Part shown: positions 18,549 to 30,899 of the stretch, piece by piece
Position numbering within the stretch: position 1 is the first letter of the stretch
How the letters are laid out: every line of letters begins with the position of its first letter
Assembly: GCA_910592205.1 (NCBI GenBank)
Contig: CAJVPJ010000275.1
Coordinates: 1-31,195, forward strand
Reading direction: 5' to 3'
Length of the DNA: 31,195 nt
Origin: Paraglomus occultum
Taxonomy: Eukaryota; Glomeromycota; Glomeromycetes; Paraglomerales; Paraglomeraceae
The notes under the pieces: generated by a model
The model's input: only the letters and a program-made list of their open reading frames with translations
Told to the model about the DNA's origin: nothing
The model's database searches: none
Translations under genes and position numbers: made by a program

Positions 18549-20601
18549 GGAATTTCTATGTTTTTTGCACAATAGAAATAAAGTTGATTACCAAAGCTAA
18601 ATGCTTGCCTTTCAATATTTTTTCGACGTTATCTATAAAAATAAGTAGTTTACCAATGCAAGAGATTATTCTATTCGAATACTAGAACAATTCATAACAA
18701 TTTTGTTAAATCCATACCATCATACGGTAACAGCGTTCGTTCTGTTTAATTTTCAGTGAGAAAACGTCATTCTTTTTCACGTAGAAGTAAATCTTAATCA
18801 CACGATGTCTATGGTGAGTAAAGGATTGCAACCAAGCGTTGGAGCTGTGAAACGAGTCATGATGTTAGGCGAGAATTTACGGTTCTCCTCAGTAACCTAT
18901 TAACGCACGCAGCTTATAACATTCGCCCAGTTGCTCTTATGATAGGGAGTACAACCGGTTAACAGACTGACGGTGAGAATGAATCTTCTATCGTCACAGT
19001 TCATCTGCTCCCTTTTTCATGCATCGAAATAAATAAAGACGATGACATTATAGGTATTAGTACTGTAGTATATTGTCATTAAATGATCTTTAATACAAAC
19101 CTTGTCACGGACATCCGGGAAAATCAGAAGATTGGAAGGTCTTCTGAACTTTAAATTTGCTGATCTGCATGCCTGAGTGAGCTGATTGCGCCACGATGTC
19201 ATCAAAGTCGTCCCACTCTATAAATCTAGTGGAGTGACGACCCACATGAATTATTTCCCCGATATTTTCCGGCATCTGTAATATACCAAAAATAGAAAAC
19301 GAGGAATTATCGTTATGGCTTAAACAAGTAAATTGAACACGATTCAATGATCGACACAGTCAATATCAGTTATTTTAACGCATTAGTAATACCCGGTTAT
19401 ACAGTATACTGAATTCTTTTTGTAAAAAACCTTCATGCTCGTGTGTTGCAGAGGGTAGCTTTGTTTGGATTCAATACCTGTGTTGGGCATGCACACAGAT
19501 CGTGTTCGGTATATTAAATTTATGATTATTAACTGCTAATTGACCTAATAATACTGACCCTAGTACCAGTGACCATAAGGATGCCTGGTGACGTTTAATT
19601 TAATAGACAATTACGCTTGTTGTGTTTCACTTGTTTGACTTGATCGATCGAGCCAAATCGATTCATTGGCTGTTGAATTTTACTGGCATCTCATTGGACC
19701 ATATTGAATGTCTGGAATGCCAACCTGAATTTCTTGTACAAGGACAACCATATCGTCCCAATGTTTGTAAAACCAAACAGGAGTTTATAGTTGTGTACGC
19801 CCAAACCTTTTAGTTGTTGGGAGGATGTATCCATGTACGAACAGTGAGAAATGGCAATAAATGGTTATCAGTATGAGAATGTCAGCGAACCTGGTGATTG
19901 ATTTTATTCCCATCTCAATTGCCTGTCCTGGTTCACTGTGTCACTGTTTTTCGTTCCCGAGTAGATAACGTATCCGATTGTTCTTCCATATTTAACCCGA
20001 ACAATGTCTATTATTCGTCACAATCTGGGGACGTAATAGTAAAGGGTACAATCATGCTGACAATAGCAACGGTAGTTGCCACAGTGGTTATGATACCCTT
20101 ATATAGACAGGATAATTATAGTATTAGCGTAGTGTTTGGTACTAGTATAAATATTATGTAAATTGGATACTGCGCCATAATTCTTGAAGAATATTAAGTA
20201 ATAATTGAAACATAAATAAAACGTAAATGGAAGTCGGCTAACGAAAAAAAAAAAAAAGGGTGGTAATAATACCTCATGCATAATCGGGCTTATTTAAAGT
20301 ACTGTATAATTATTGCTGTATTTTATTGCAATTTAAACACAACCGCAAGCCCGATACTCAATCGAGTTAGATAAATTCAAACAAATTGTATATAAGCACA
20401 TAGTCTTAGTGCTATGTTCACACGAAACAAAACTCTCTTCCTAAAAATACCTAGCAACCCTCGACAACAGTATCGAGAGACTTACAAGATACTTTATACC
20501 AACAATCATATAACAACAACGAACATATCATTTAACATTACATTATATACCATACTCTATTTTCTTTTTACAACTTACCCTATCATACTATTCTCATAAT
20601 C
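18549..20601. other. Intergenic region with weak coding traces
   Basis: Mostly non-coding. A possible minus exon lies at 19104-19276: ttttggtatattacag precedes ATG CCG GAA, and the segment ends ACAAG|gtttgt; it reads MPENIGEIIHVGRHSTRFIE, but the frame stops just before the donor. Short plus frames at 19622-19813 and 19898-20161 (the latter with a hydrophobic run, TIMLTIATVVATVVMIPLY) have no ATG and no recognisable domain. A run of 13 A lies at about 20244-20256. The last 200 bp presumably carry the RHO3 promoter. Confidence 0.4.
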
Positions 20602-21629
20602 ATGGCACCCTGTGGATGTCCCGGACGCAATAAAGTCATAAGACGCAAGATTGTAATTTTGGGTGATGGTGCGTGTGGTAAAACATCACTACTCAACGTA
20701 TTTACACGAGGATACTTTCCGCAGGTAAGAATTGAGCAGAGAATGTGCGTGCGTGAGGAAACAGCTGTACTCACAATGTAATGTCAATAGGTATATGAAC
20801 CAACGATATTTGAAAACTATGTGTGCGACATGTATTTGGACGATCAACATATTGAATTATTACTATGGGATACTGCTGGTAAGCTTGGCAAAGTGCTGAT
20901 GCTGATGTGATGCTGATGCTGTTAGAGAAAACCTATTCTTACCGCAAATGCACCGCCAAGCATTTTGAACATTGCCCACAATGAATAATACATTCGCAAT
21001 TACCGTCATTTTAATTGCATCACTCACCCGTTTATTCCTTTTCTATCCATCTAGGCCAGGAAGGGTTTGATAGATTAAGAGCACTATCATACGCAGATAC
21101 TCATGTAATATTGCTCTGCTTCTCAGTGGATTACAGAGATTCTCTGGAAAACATTGAACATAAATGGATGGAAGAAATCATAGAGAATTGCCCTGGTGTA
21201 AAGATATGTCTAGTGGCATTGAAATGCGATCTGAGAGAGGATCCACGTACGATAAAGAATTTACAAGAAGCAGGGCAGAAGCCGATCACTTACGAGGAGG
21301 TAATGTAACACATAAATTATATTAATAGTAAACTTTGTGTATATTTGAATTATTTGATTGACTAATTGGTTGGTTTCACAGGGTCTTGAAGTAGCGAGGA
21401 ACATTCAAGCGGCTAGATATCTGGAATGTTCAGCATTGCTTGATAGAGGTAAATGTCACAATACTTTTATCTTTATATGGCTATTGGCTACGTCTTTTGT
21501 TTGTCTAAATTTATACCATCTTACCGATTCCCGACAGGTGTAAAAGACGTTTTTCAACATGCTGCAAAAGTCAGTCTCAAAGCAAGAGCTAAAGGAAGCT
21601 ATAAAACGAGGCGTTGTACTATACTCTAA
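20602..21629 (+). CDS. RHO3: Rho3-type small GTPase
   Basis: Five exons: 20602-20724, 20791-20878, 21055-21299, 21382-21448 and 21538-21629, with introns of 66, 176, 82 and 89 nt, all GT-AG. All phases close and give 204 residues. Visible: P-loop GDGACGKT (21-28), switch [11 protein letters not shown], switch [22 protein letters not shown] (guanine-specificity motif; Leu in place of the common Thr, as in Rho3), ECSAL, a polybasic end and the CaaX box CTIL. The terminal Leu predicts geranylgeranylation. [20 protein letters not shown] and FTRGYFP followed by VYEPT are characteristic of fungal Rho3, which controls polarised growth and exocytosis at the plasma membrane. An N-terminal Cys pair (MAPCGCPG) could be palmitoylated, as reported for Rho3-type proteins. 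All key residues are intact and the gene is probably functional. Confidence 0.92.
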
Positions 21630-23114
21630 TCCATATTATAATAACGTATTGTTACTACCATTACCTTCCCATTAATAGATATTCTTTTGTTTTTTGTAAA
21701 TGGAACAAATTTATTGTATAAAAGTATTATTTGAATGAAGAAAACCAGTGTTCCTGTTGTCATGTTAAGCTCTTGCACAAAAAGCAAAGCTCCTTTCACT
21801 GTTGTCAATAAGCCTATGCAACTACCAATGGGACAAGGCCTAACCATGTCCATTATAGTAAACATGTCCTTTATCTTTCATCTTCTGCGCCGTATGACAA
21901 GTGTATTACAAAAAGTAAAGCTGTTATCATTATCATATGCTACTTTATCACTCTCACGTAAAGGGCTGAAAAACCTTAATGAAAAACCGGTTCTCACATA
22001 GCTTGTAAAACCTAACAATCACGAGGTTTACGGAACAACCATTGGGGCATAAATTTTTAGGGAACAATCTTATTCAAAATTGTTTACACGGTTCAGGGAT
22101 GAGTTTATCAGAACGGCCGCTCAAAAGAATGGTTAACGGGCCAATCGGGGTTGTCTATTATCAATGAGACTCGATAATAACCAACGCAACGGTATATCCC
22201 GGGCTCATAGACAACTCCCAATTACACTATTCAAATAAAGACTGTCTTTTACTTTTAAATCTATCTTTGAACGGAAGAAAGAAAAAAGAAAGGTAATTAC
22301 TATTGTTCGAAAGTAGAAACTCTATGGTCATTTATCATTGACATTTTTTTTATTATCTTAATGAGACGTTTGGAAATTTCTCTGCCGAAGGACGGCTTAA
22401 TTTTACCCTTGTCATTATTTGCACGTTTCAAGAAAAAAATAACAATCGACATAATATGTATTACTAATGACATACTATTTGTCGCATTACCAAATTAGGA
22501 CTCGTTTTTTCATTTTTACATTCACAATTAATTTAATTATATTCTCAGCCTATTCACGATATCAGACCATGCGATTAATCTTAAACCAAGACACTGCGCG
22601 TGATGACGATTGGTAGCGCGCAGAAATATTATTCTCATGATACGAAATGCGGAAATAATTTTCCCAATCATAATATTTATTAAAATTGTTATCTTACATT
22701 TGCCAATTACGCTCTTATTTTACAACACTTACGGTAGCAAAGTATCAGCGATCAAAGAAATGTAGATTTTGTTGGCACGTAGCTTTGTACGTGAGCTGCA
22801 CAGCAGTACAGATAGACGTCTTGAATGCAATTCTGCAGTTATATAGCTAGAAAGCCATTCACTCTACAACCGTTCCATAACGGGTGGAGATGGAAGAGAT
22901 TAAACTTACAAACACTATACCAGAACAACTGATACAAAAGGTACGCTTTAATCCCCATCTTTCATTGACACGTTGGCCAAAAGCCGTCAAGTTTCAGCCA
23001 CAGAAAACCAGTGTAATATTTCAACTTTAATAATAATAATCCGTAACCAGTGAAAAACATTGTCCACGTGATAAAGAAAATCATCGATTTAAGGTATAAA
23101 CTATCAAAATTCAA
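21630..23114. other. Intergenic region between RHO3-like and Iml2-like genes
   Basis: The genes on either side converge, so both 3' ends lie here. A short open frame at 21735-22001 has no motif and is not supported. An inverted repeat with arms ttgtctat (22151-22158) and atagacaa (22207-22214), extended by G/C-rich flanks, could form a hairpin. A small plus-strand segment near 22890 (ATGGAAGAGATTAAAC up to a gtacgc) resembles a first exon, but nothing follows it. Confidence 0.4.
22147..22219. repeat. Hairpin-forming inverted repeat
   Basis: Arms ggggttgtctat and atagacaactccc pair over 8 perfect bases plus a G/C-rich base, with a loop of about 48 bp that itself contains tatcaatgagactcgata. 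No coding frame or neighbour explains it. Confidence 0.35.
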
Positions 23115-26100
23115 TCATCGAAATCTAAATCCAGCCAGCTTCTTTTTCCCTTTACTTTCTGAACTAGCATCGCTCGAATTTCCATCTGCGCTCTCTCGTC
23201 TATTAACAAAAGAGAACGATTTCGATGGCTTATGTCTACGTTTCATTGAAAGTGTCTTTCCAATTACAATTCCTTCGTCCAAGTCTTCACTCTCGCTCTC
23301 GGGTTTAGACTTGTAAGCATTTACAAGAGTATTTGATAGCTGACCGGAAACAGCAGCGCTAGATCCATTCGACGGCATTTCCACAGATATTGTTTGGTCG
23401 CCTGCCGGATTGATTCCGGGTGGACTGACGATTCCGTTCCGAATCTGATCCAGTGCAACTGTACATCGGTGTTTGAGTGTACGCGCGAATTCGTATTTCT
23501 TGAACTTTTCGGGATTGTAATTTGTATTAGACGCTGGAGATGCCGACGCATCCGACGAACGAGAAGTGAGAGATTGTAGGCTGAGACTACTATCCCGTCG
23601 TATTAGTGCTGGACCACGTGATATCGGTCGAGGACCTTTTATTATCCATTTAAAATGTTCCATCGCTTCCTCCTTACTCCCTCGTGATTTATAAAGGAGT
23701 TCAGCAAGCTATATTGATAAAAAAAAAGAGATTATTGTATTTATATATTGATTATAATAATAGATAATATGCACAAGGATAACTCGTTTTACCTCGTATC
23801 TACAATGCGGAATAACCCATGTTTCTGAGACAACCCCAATTTCCATAGATAAACATTCTCTGAACGTGGAAAGGGCGACTGAAGAATCCGGGTTTAATGA
23901 TTTTTCGAATACGCCACGGAAAAACAGATAAACTGCGTTCGTATCCGTATCTACCGGTTTTTTAGCGTTCTATAAAAAAGGAGGCGAATGTGAGTTTAAC
24001 GTAGAGAAAACAGAGGCAAAGCATTCCCCCCCCTCTCACTGCGCATAGTTACATAAGTATACTTCATCCGTTTCCTATACTTACTGCCCAAGTTGTCTCT
24101 AGCAAAGCGGACCATCTCTCTAATATGTCTTTTGGCAAATAAATTAAATCTCTACGAAGATACAAGATGATGAACAGTAAAAATGGTGTCACGTAATTTG
24201 TGTTGATTCCTCTCGTCGCATGCCGTGTCGCGAATTTGTTATACCGACTAGCCTATATGAAAAAAGATGACATTAATGATTCGTTAACAATTCCTAATCG
24301 AATCGACAATGTCTACAGAATACTATATATATACATACCTTCTTTTCTTTTTCGTTCCCAAGCCCGCCAGCAAATCCAAATGCACTTGCACTAGCACCCA
24401 ACAACCCAATGCTTCCAGCTACACTACTACTATTGTTTTCTGGTGGACTGGTCATCTCGTGTATCTGGCTCAACATATCCAATGCGACCCTTTCACCAAC
24501 TTCTCCTGGTCTAGCAATGCTATAACAAGCTGCCAAACACAACCCACAGAATGGCCTCAACTCAAAGTCCTGGAATTGTTGCTCCGTCTTATCTCTCATC
24601 GTTCCATCAAGTCGTTTCGACCCTCGCACCGAGCCGTGCAAACGGATCGATCCATACTTGCCGGTATAAAGAGTGGTATTACCATAAAATAAAGTCTCGA
24701 GGATATTCTTTGCATTGTTCAAGTCGAGAAGGATAATGTGAGTCATTCCGAGCTCGAAGAAAAAGTTTGTGGGATTAACGTTGGATTTCTCGCATGATTT
24801 AATTCCGCGAGAGATGGCATCGATGGCTTCGCGGAAGCGAGTATCTCTACGATTTTGGTAACATGATAGGAACAAGTAGGTTGCGCCGTTACTGTGATGG
24901 CGTTTTCGTGGGAGTATGAAGAAAGGGAAAGGTGTTGGAATGGTAAGTAAGAGTGAAACGACACCATGAACACCAAGACGTGCAAACCCCCTGCCAACAA
25001 CATTAGTTTATGGAATTGCTTACGGATATTTCTGCAAGGCCTTTTCAACAATTTCACCGGCTCGTGTTAATGTAGGCTTAGGGTTAACAAGGCCACGTGG
25101 AAGGAATAAATAGTTTACAAGGAGAAACAGGGCGGCAAATGGTGCTTTATCGGTATGAAAAAAAAAAGAAGACCAGTCATTTACAGCAACATTAAAAAAT
25201 TCATTGCACACATTTATAATATTTACCTCGAATCCCGCAACGCTTCCAACAATTCTCTAACATCTTTATACCTTGCTCTCTGTCTGCATTAAATCCTATT
25301 GCTTTTAACACGCTCAAAAACGAGCCAGGAACCTGCATGTCGTCATAAATCATACATAATCAATATAGAATTCGCCCACTTTACTCACCACTTCGAGCAC
25401 AAACAAGGACAAAAAATGCATAAACAGGAAGTTGTAATTACTTACTATAGAAACAACAAAATAAAACAAGCCAATGCCAAATTCCAGACAGTCCTCAACA
25501 TCCTTATCTACCTCTCCACTTGTTCCTCCCTCAACACTAGCATCCTGCTGATTGTTTTGAACCTGACTCTTAAGCCCAAATCCTACCAAACTGCTGAAAC
25601 TTCCTCTTCTTCCGCCAAACGGTGCTCCAATACTCCATCTACTATTTCCACTCGTTGAACTTCCATCGGTTTTTCCTTGTTCAGATTTTACTTTTTCAAT
25701 CTCATCTCTAACTTTGGAATACAGTTTCCACGATTTGCGAAGATTGAATGCGCCCTTGATTTCGCTGCCGCCGATCACCTGGAAAACAGCACGGAAAAGA
25801 AGGATATCGGCTAGGGCAAGATCGCAGTCCCAACGATAATTAGTACGGCTTGACGGTGGTAGGTCTTCCGAAGATGATGGGAGACAATATTTTCTTGTTA
25901 TAGATTTGAAAGAAGAAAAAGACAATTCCTTTACAATTGTAAGGAAAGCCGATGCAAGACGGAAAAAAAGATTAAACAAGCGTTAGTGATTTGACACAAG
26001 CGAGATACAAAAACGTTATCGAGAATGCATAAACGACTTTCTCATTTAACGTTAAACTTACGAAATCATCCTTTCCTTCATTGACTCTGCTAGCAACCTT

Positions 26101-27212
26101 TTCAGCCAGGATCAATGCGTTAGTTAATGATGGATTATCACTATCTGAAATTTGCCCACTTAACACATGTTTCATCAATTGTGCCTCAAGAAACGTCGCA
26201 GACCATCTGGGAATATCATCTTTCCCCATTGATAAAATCGCCTCTGCTTCGTCAAACTCGTTATTCCACAGTTTGCTCATAGCTACGTGAAACGGTCCTG
26301 ATAAAAGACTAGGCTTGTCATCCCGAAGAGGATAATCTTGCAAGATAGTGACCGGATCGAGAGAACGTGTCGTACAGGACACAGTTGAAGTAGGAAGAGG
26401 AGGGGGAGGAGGTGAATGAGGAGTAAAGATCTGAGCTAAAGATGGAGGTTTAGGAATATCAAGCATGGGGTTGGATTCCTCTGCGATGGGTGAGAGAAGC
26501 GGTTCAGCGATTTCCGTTGATAGGCTTTTCGGTAAACCATGATCCTGATTCGTGATAGATGGCTTGTTGTGTGTTAGCAAGCCTCTGTTCTCGTTCCCTC
26601 GTTCATCCATATCAGAATCTTCGGATAATTCGGGCGAAGCACTAATTGGGTGTCTGGATGCAAGAGGCGAAGATAGTTTTGGCGTAAATTGACCGCGCGT
26701 TGATGGTGGGGATGAAGGAAACGCTAATTCGAGATTGGGAGTGGAGTTGGCACGTTCTCGCACCATGTACGGGAGCGAATCTGATTCTTGACGGGTTTCA
26801 GATCTCTGGGAGTTTTTGCCCAATGTATTATGAGGCAATTTTGATGTCTGCATTGACGGGGGTTGCACCTTGCGCCTTCGTTCCGTAAGGGATAATGTTG
26901 TGAACGGTGAAGTTGACGATTGGTGTGTCAATGCGTCATCCTTGTTTGATAATTCATCGGTAAAATTAGTAGGATTAGTAGCAACAGTATCGGCTGTTTT
27001 TGCTGATTGATTTACTGACTTGCTTTGTTTGTCATTTACATTGTCATTTCCGTCGGTTGGGGGGTTTGAATTGTCATCGCCCTCGTTCGATAACGGCCTG
27101 TTCTGGTTGATCTCTTTTTGTAAAGAAGGGTTATGTAATTATTAAAGACATAATCACGTATATTCTATAATAAAGATCATAGGGATTGACCTTCGTCTTC
27201 AGCCTTGTCCAT
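23115..27212 (-). CDS. Iml2/TTC39-family TPR protein (DUF3808)
   Basis: Nine exons on the minus strand: 27191-27212, 26062-27113, 25446-25928, 25227-25332, 25024-25144, 24339-24891, 24085-24252, 23793-23969 and 23115-23708. Every splice site is GT-AG and the phases close to 1091 residues plus stop. The tiny first exon (MDKAEDE) was chosen because it is the only ATG giving the right phase. Residues 1-270 are low-complexity, with a Pro run. The Iml2/TTC39 domain starts at about 279 (GPFHVAMSKLWNNEFDEAEAI) and runs through TPR-like helices (DCDLALADILLFRAVFQVI; RDTRFREAIDAISRGIKSCE; AKNILETLFYGN; LAELLYKSRGSKEEAMEHFK) to about 920. The tail is Ser/Lys-rich and ends KKKLAGFRFR. Yeast Iml2 acts at mitochondria/lipid droplets in clearing inclusion bodies; TTC39 proteins are its animal relatives. 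This protein is longer than yeast Iml2 because of its disordered ends. No lesion seen. Confidence 0.88.
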
Positions 27213-27239
27213 TCCAAACCTACAGAGGAGCACTTCCCA

Positions 27240-27410
27240 CAGTATCATTGACACTAGTACACTGTCTCTCACCGGGGAAAAAGTACCTATGACAAAACGT
27301 TACACAGAATCTTGTTTAACGATAATCTGATATTTTTAATTTTTTTAAACTGCTTTTTTTTTTATTAAACTTCTGAAATCTATTAATATTAATATTATAA
27401 TTAATATATC
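27240..27410. repeat. Possible Tc1-like 5' terminal region
   Basis: CACTGTCTCTCACCGGGG followed by aaaaagtacc lies about 160 bp before the transposase start, in the style of Tc1/mariner ends (CAGTG..GGGGAAAAAGTA). It is followed by AT-rich DNA with a palindromic ttaatattaatattataattaat just before the ATG. The 3' end is not seen. Confidence 0.35.
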
Positions 27411-27712
27411 ATGCCATTAAACAGGGAACTCTCTGATTTCGAACGAGGTCGAATTATTGGACAGTGGAACTGTGGGAGATCAACCCGCGAGATTGCTGAG
27501 GCTCTTGGGCATTCGCAATCGCAGGTCACCCGGGCCATTAATGCGTTTCGTAAAAGCCAGCAGACAACCGTTCGACCCAGAAGCGGAAGACCAAGATTAA
27601 TGTCTGGTCAAAAGTCACGCCAACGTATTTCACATAACAGCCAATGAGCTCGCTCAAAAGGTGAGCATTTCGGCTGGTGAAGAACATTGCGAAATTACTC
27701 TGTAGAAAACCC
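27411..27712 (+). pseudogene. Tc1/mariner-like transposase, N-terminal fragment
   Basis: From ATG at 27411 the frame reads MPLNRELSDFERGRIIGQWN, then STREIAEALGHSQSQVTRAI and RPRSGRPRLMSGQ: the paired-like helix-turn-helix domain and the GRPR AT-hook that open Tc1 transposases. After a frameshift near 27612 it goes on as ITANELAQKVSISAG and stops at about 27712. The second HTH and the whole DDE catalytic domain are missing, so it is a truncated, inactive copy. It inserted just upstream of the Iml2-like gene start, divergent from it and about 200 bp away. Confidence 0.8.
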
Positions 27713-28405
27713 ATACCAAATAATGTTCTTATTTCGTTGATAACAATTTGAGCTATGTAGTATTTAGTGCTTGTGTGGAAGACAAAAGTCGGACAGGGGG
27801 GAGGGGCAGGACGACGTGAGCGTTTGGGAGAATTCGAATTATCTGCGCAAAGGCTTTTATTCTGAGAGCAAGCGTTAAAAACAGTACCGATGTGTTGCCA
27901 AGAAGCAGTAAAAAGGTAGTTGATGAATGGAGCGAAAAAGACGAATGATGCTGACTGCTTGCCATCAACTTATACGTATGGAGATGGTGTCGGGATCATT
28001 AGGTGACGTAAGGGGTATTATTGGGGCATTTTCATCAGCAACACTTGTGCACATGAAAGGTAAATTGATACGAATAAATAACTATATTTTCCAACAAGAA
28101 TGATGCTCTGTTTCGTACAGGAATAATGGAATGATTGCCAATATGATAATGTCGCCTCCATGGTCTGATCAAAGCGCAGACGCCCAACCGAGCATGTTTG
28201 GATTCCTCATAAAGTTTACCCATCAGTGAACCAACTGTTGCGGTTAAACTCTGGATTCACTTTGCTTAGATAGCCGCCCTTCCCTCATGCTCGTAGAGTC
28301 AAGTTGTAGTCGAAATCATAATATTAATACACACATTGAAAGTTCAATATTCTCTGTTCCTAATACATATAGAGCTTATCAGCGATTTATTAGAAAGTTA
28401 TTGTT
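27713..28405. other. Intergenic, no supported gene
   Basis: No frame here shows a domain or sensible splice pattern. A G-rich run (gacaggggggaggggcagg) lies near 27793-27811. Confidence 0.4.
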
Positions 28406-29929
28406 TTATAGCCCATCAAAGTTGCTTGTTTTGATGTCCCCAACATGATATCCTCTTGGTGAGTAAGAGTCAATAAGCGCGTTTCCTCCATGACCAGTCA
28501 CTCCAACTGCATATTCTACATGGTATGGCGTTCCCGGAGCGGTACTGTCATCGCAATCGTCAGACGAAATATATTCTGCCTCTTCGACTGCAAGCGGTAG
28601 GACATCCTCACGTGGAGGTTGGAAGTAAACCGCGTCACGATCCTTGACACTTCCACCACGTCCGACAGAAGTGAATATTAAACCGGCATCAGTGTCGTCA
28701 AAACATTGAAGAAGGTTATCTTCATCATCACGTGTGTTACTAATCCCTTCCTCGCGCTCCTCGGTAATATCTCGACTTTTACGTCTATGTAATGGGACCT
28801 CGCCCGACACAACTGGTCGTCCTTTCTTCTTATACTTTCGAAAAGACCGTGCGCTTCCGTCCGAACTCACAGAGCTGGCAATGGGAATCGGCACAGATGC
28901 TGTAGAAAATGACGTTGTAGGGCGAGTAAACGCGGAAGCACCTCTGACAGCGATGTACTCTGTTTGAGGTGCAGTTGCCACCCCGCCGCCATTATCGTTA
29001 TACACATCGTTTTCTGTCTCATCTGTATTTATTGTTCCATATCCGCGAGTTACTTCGTCATTAGTACCGTCATTATAAACGTTTTCATCGCCATCTGTAA
29101 GCAATCCACTCTGTTCATTATTATCGTCTGTTGCACCATGAACAATCTCATTTGCGTTTCCTTCTTCCTCAAAGAATATAGTTTTACCCTTGAGCAATCG
29201 TGCACGGCGTCCTTTGTCTGCTGTGACAAGGGCATAGACAATCCAATTTAGTAGAGAGAATATGAATGTTGTGACGAAGATCATGAGGTGGTGTTTGTTA
29301 GTTGGTATTTTAAATTGTAATGTGAGGTTGGATTTGAATATTACATACATAGTGGATATCTATTAAATAATGTAATGATAGGTTTAATATCAATACACTT
29401 GCAATGTGCTATTATCCATATCAGTCCAATTCCATCCCCTCTTTCTTTCTGTTTTTCTTTTCTTTTGCGTGTACTCAACCATACTCACCCCACAAGCGCC
29501 TCCAACAATCCATCCATAGTCTCTCACCCATATCGATGATGACACAGTGACTAGAACAATTACTCTCACCACTCCAAGCGCGACCAAATCCCACACGCCG
29601 ACTCGCCACGTCTTGTTCGGACCATCATGTTTTTGTTTATTTAACAGCAATATCACACTCGCCAATAAAAAAGCAAAGTCCATAAAGGCAAGAATAAAAA
29701 GGACGGGAAGATACTTTGGACGTCGGGGAGGCCGTGCTTGCCGTAGAGACACTAAAAGGAAAGGGTCGTCGGCATCATAAAGTAGAGAAAACGGCGGAGG
29801 AGTCGATGGGAGAGTTGGATTGGCGGAAGGATTCGATGAAGATGATGCTATTGCAGGATTACTTAATTCGCCAGAGACAACGGTCGGTGCTAGACTAGTT
29901 ATCGCATGGTCTGTGAAAGTCGTATCCAT
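28406..29929 (-). CDS. Multipass membrane protein with long acidic disordered tail
   Basis: Two exons: 29489-29929 and 28406-29359. The donor GGG|gtgagt and acceptor ttaatag|ATA give phase 0 and a 464-residue protein starting MDTTFTDHAITSL. The N-terminal 65 residues are Ser/Pro-rich. Three or four membrane segments follow: YLPVLFILAFMDFAFLLASV, VWDLVALGVVRVIVLVTVSS, possibly a short stretch around DYGWIVGGACG, and HLMIFVTTFIFSLLNWIVYA, separated by basic loops (ARPPRRPKY; ADKGRRARLLKG). After about residue 200 the protein is hydrophilic, rich in Asp/Glu/Asn and Thr/Ser, with a basic patch (RKYKKKGRP). The arrangement resembles N-terminal membrane domains of some fungal transporters, but there is no nucleotide-binding domain or other signature. 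Function unknown. Confidence 0.75.
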
Positions 29930-30380
29930 TGACTGAGTATCGGTGGCTTGTGCCTTTCGAGAGAATGAATGCCTTTGATGTAGATGCTATGGAGCCAAAT
30001 AAAATGAGAACGTACTCGAAGATTTGAATTATGGTACTGTTCTGTTTTCATCAAAGTCAGGAAGTGTTGGTTCGCCGTTTGCTTCCCCACCGTGCGATTT
30101 CTTCCAATACGATCGCTTTTGGAAGCATCAGTCATTTGCTACCTACGGACCGGAAGCTGTGTTACGCAAATATGCCTTGGGTAGCAGAGATCTACGCTAC
30201 TAATTAGACCTAATTCAAAAATTGAGGTGGGTCGAACATCTGATTTGATTTTAGTGTTACAAGAGTAACTTATTGTTCTATGTTAGCTGAGCACTGTACG
30301 CATTCGTTTGGAATAATATTTACGCCTAGAGCTCTTAGCCAACAATACAGTCATACGCTCACTCTTTTTTTTTCGTTTGA
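29930..30380. other. Upstream region of the membrane-protein gene
   Basis: It contains a minus frame (MTDASKSDRIGRNRTVG, 29899-30135) that overlaps the start of the membrane-protein gene; it could be 5' leader but has no domain. Nothing else recognised. Confidence 0.3.
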
Positions 30381-30605
30381 GTGCCAGACATTTTAAGAGA
30401 TTTCAAGAAGGCTTGTGATAAATTTTATCTACAGGATTCTTGCATTATTATTATAGTCGCAAAGCAGCTGTTGCGCTTTAAATACTATTATCCAATGTCA
30501 AATAAAAGCAATCACGATGAAGAGTTCGGCAAGATAATTTTGCGACTGCATGGATCGTTTTGGGAGAGGTATAAAAGCAATGTTAGGAAACGCGAAACCA
30601 ACTGA
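30381..30605 (+). CDS. Possible C-terminal exon, hypothetical
   Basis: An open plus frame reads PDILRDFKKACDKFYLQDSC, then AKQLLRFKYYYPM and FGKIILRLHGSFWERYKSNV and ends TGA at 30603-30605. Composition is protein-like, with alternating helices and basic residues at the end, but there is no ATG except one at 30495, no splice partner upstream and no known motif. It could be a remnant of a transposon protein or chance. Confidence 0.25.
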   Translation: MPDILRDFKKACDKFYLQDSCIIIIVAKQLLRFKYYYPMSNKSNHDEEFGKIILRLHGSFWERYKSNVRKRETN

Positions 30606-30899
30606 AATTGACAATGAAGCTTAAACTGACCAGAACGTAGTTACGCATTTTTATTCAGTATCATAAATTTTAGATAATGACTGCTATATATATAGTATAT
30701 ACTCAAATAGTCTACCCTGGAAAAGACATCTAACAGTAAACGTGCAACTCATGTTGACACATTTAATTAATATATTAATTGGAAGAGGAGTAAACTTTTT
30801 GAGTAAATACCACGTAGACCGCGAATTATAAGAGCGTTTGTGTCACTAAATTATTAGACAATAAAACGATGTTAATATTGTAAGATGACTTTATTTGTA

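Noticed and set aside
21735-22001. Open frame of 88 codons after RHO3-like gene
   Set aside because: Composition resembles 3' non-coding DNA, no motif, overlapping equally long minus frame.
22890-22940. Possible first exon MEEIKLTNTIPEQLIQK before gtacgc
   Set aside because: No downstream exon can be found before the convergent Iml2-like gene.
24309-24692. 127-codon plus frame
   Set aside because: Lies antisense to exon 6 of the well-supported Iml2-like gene.
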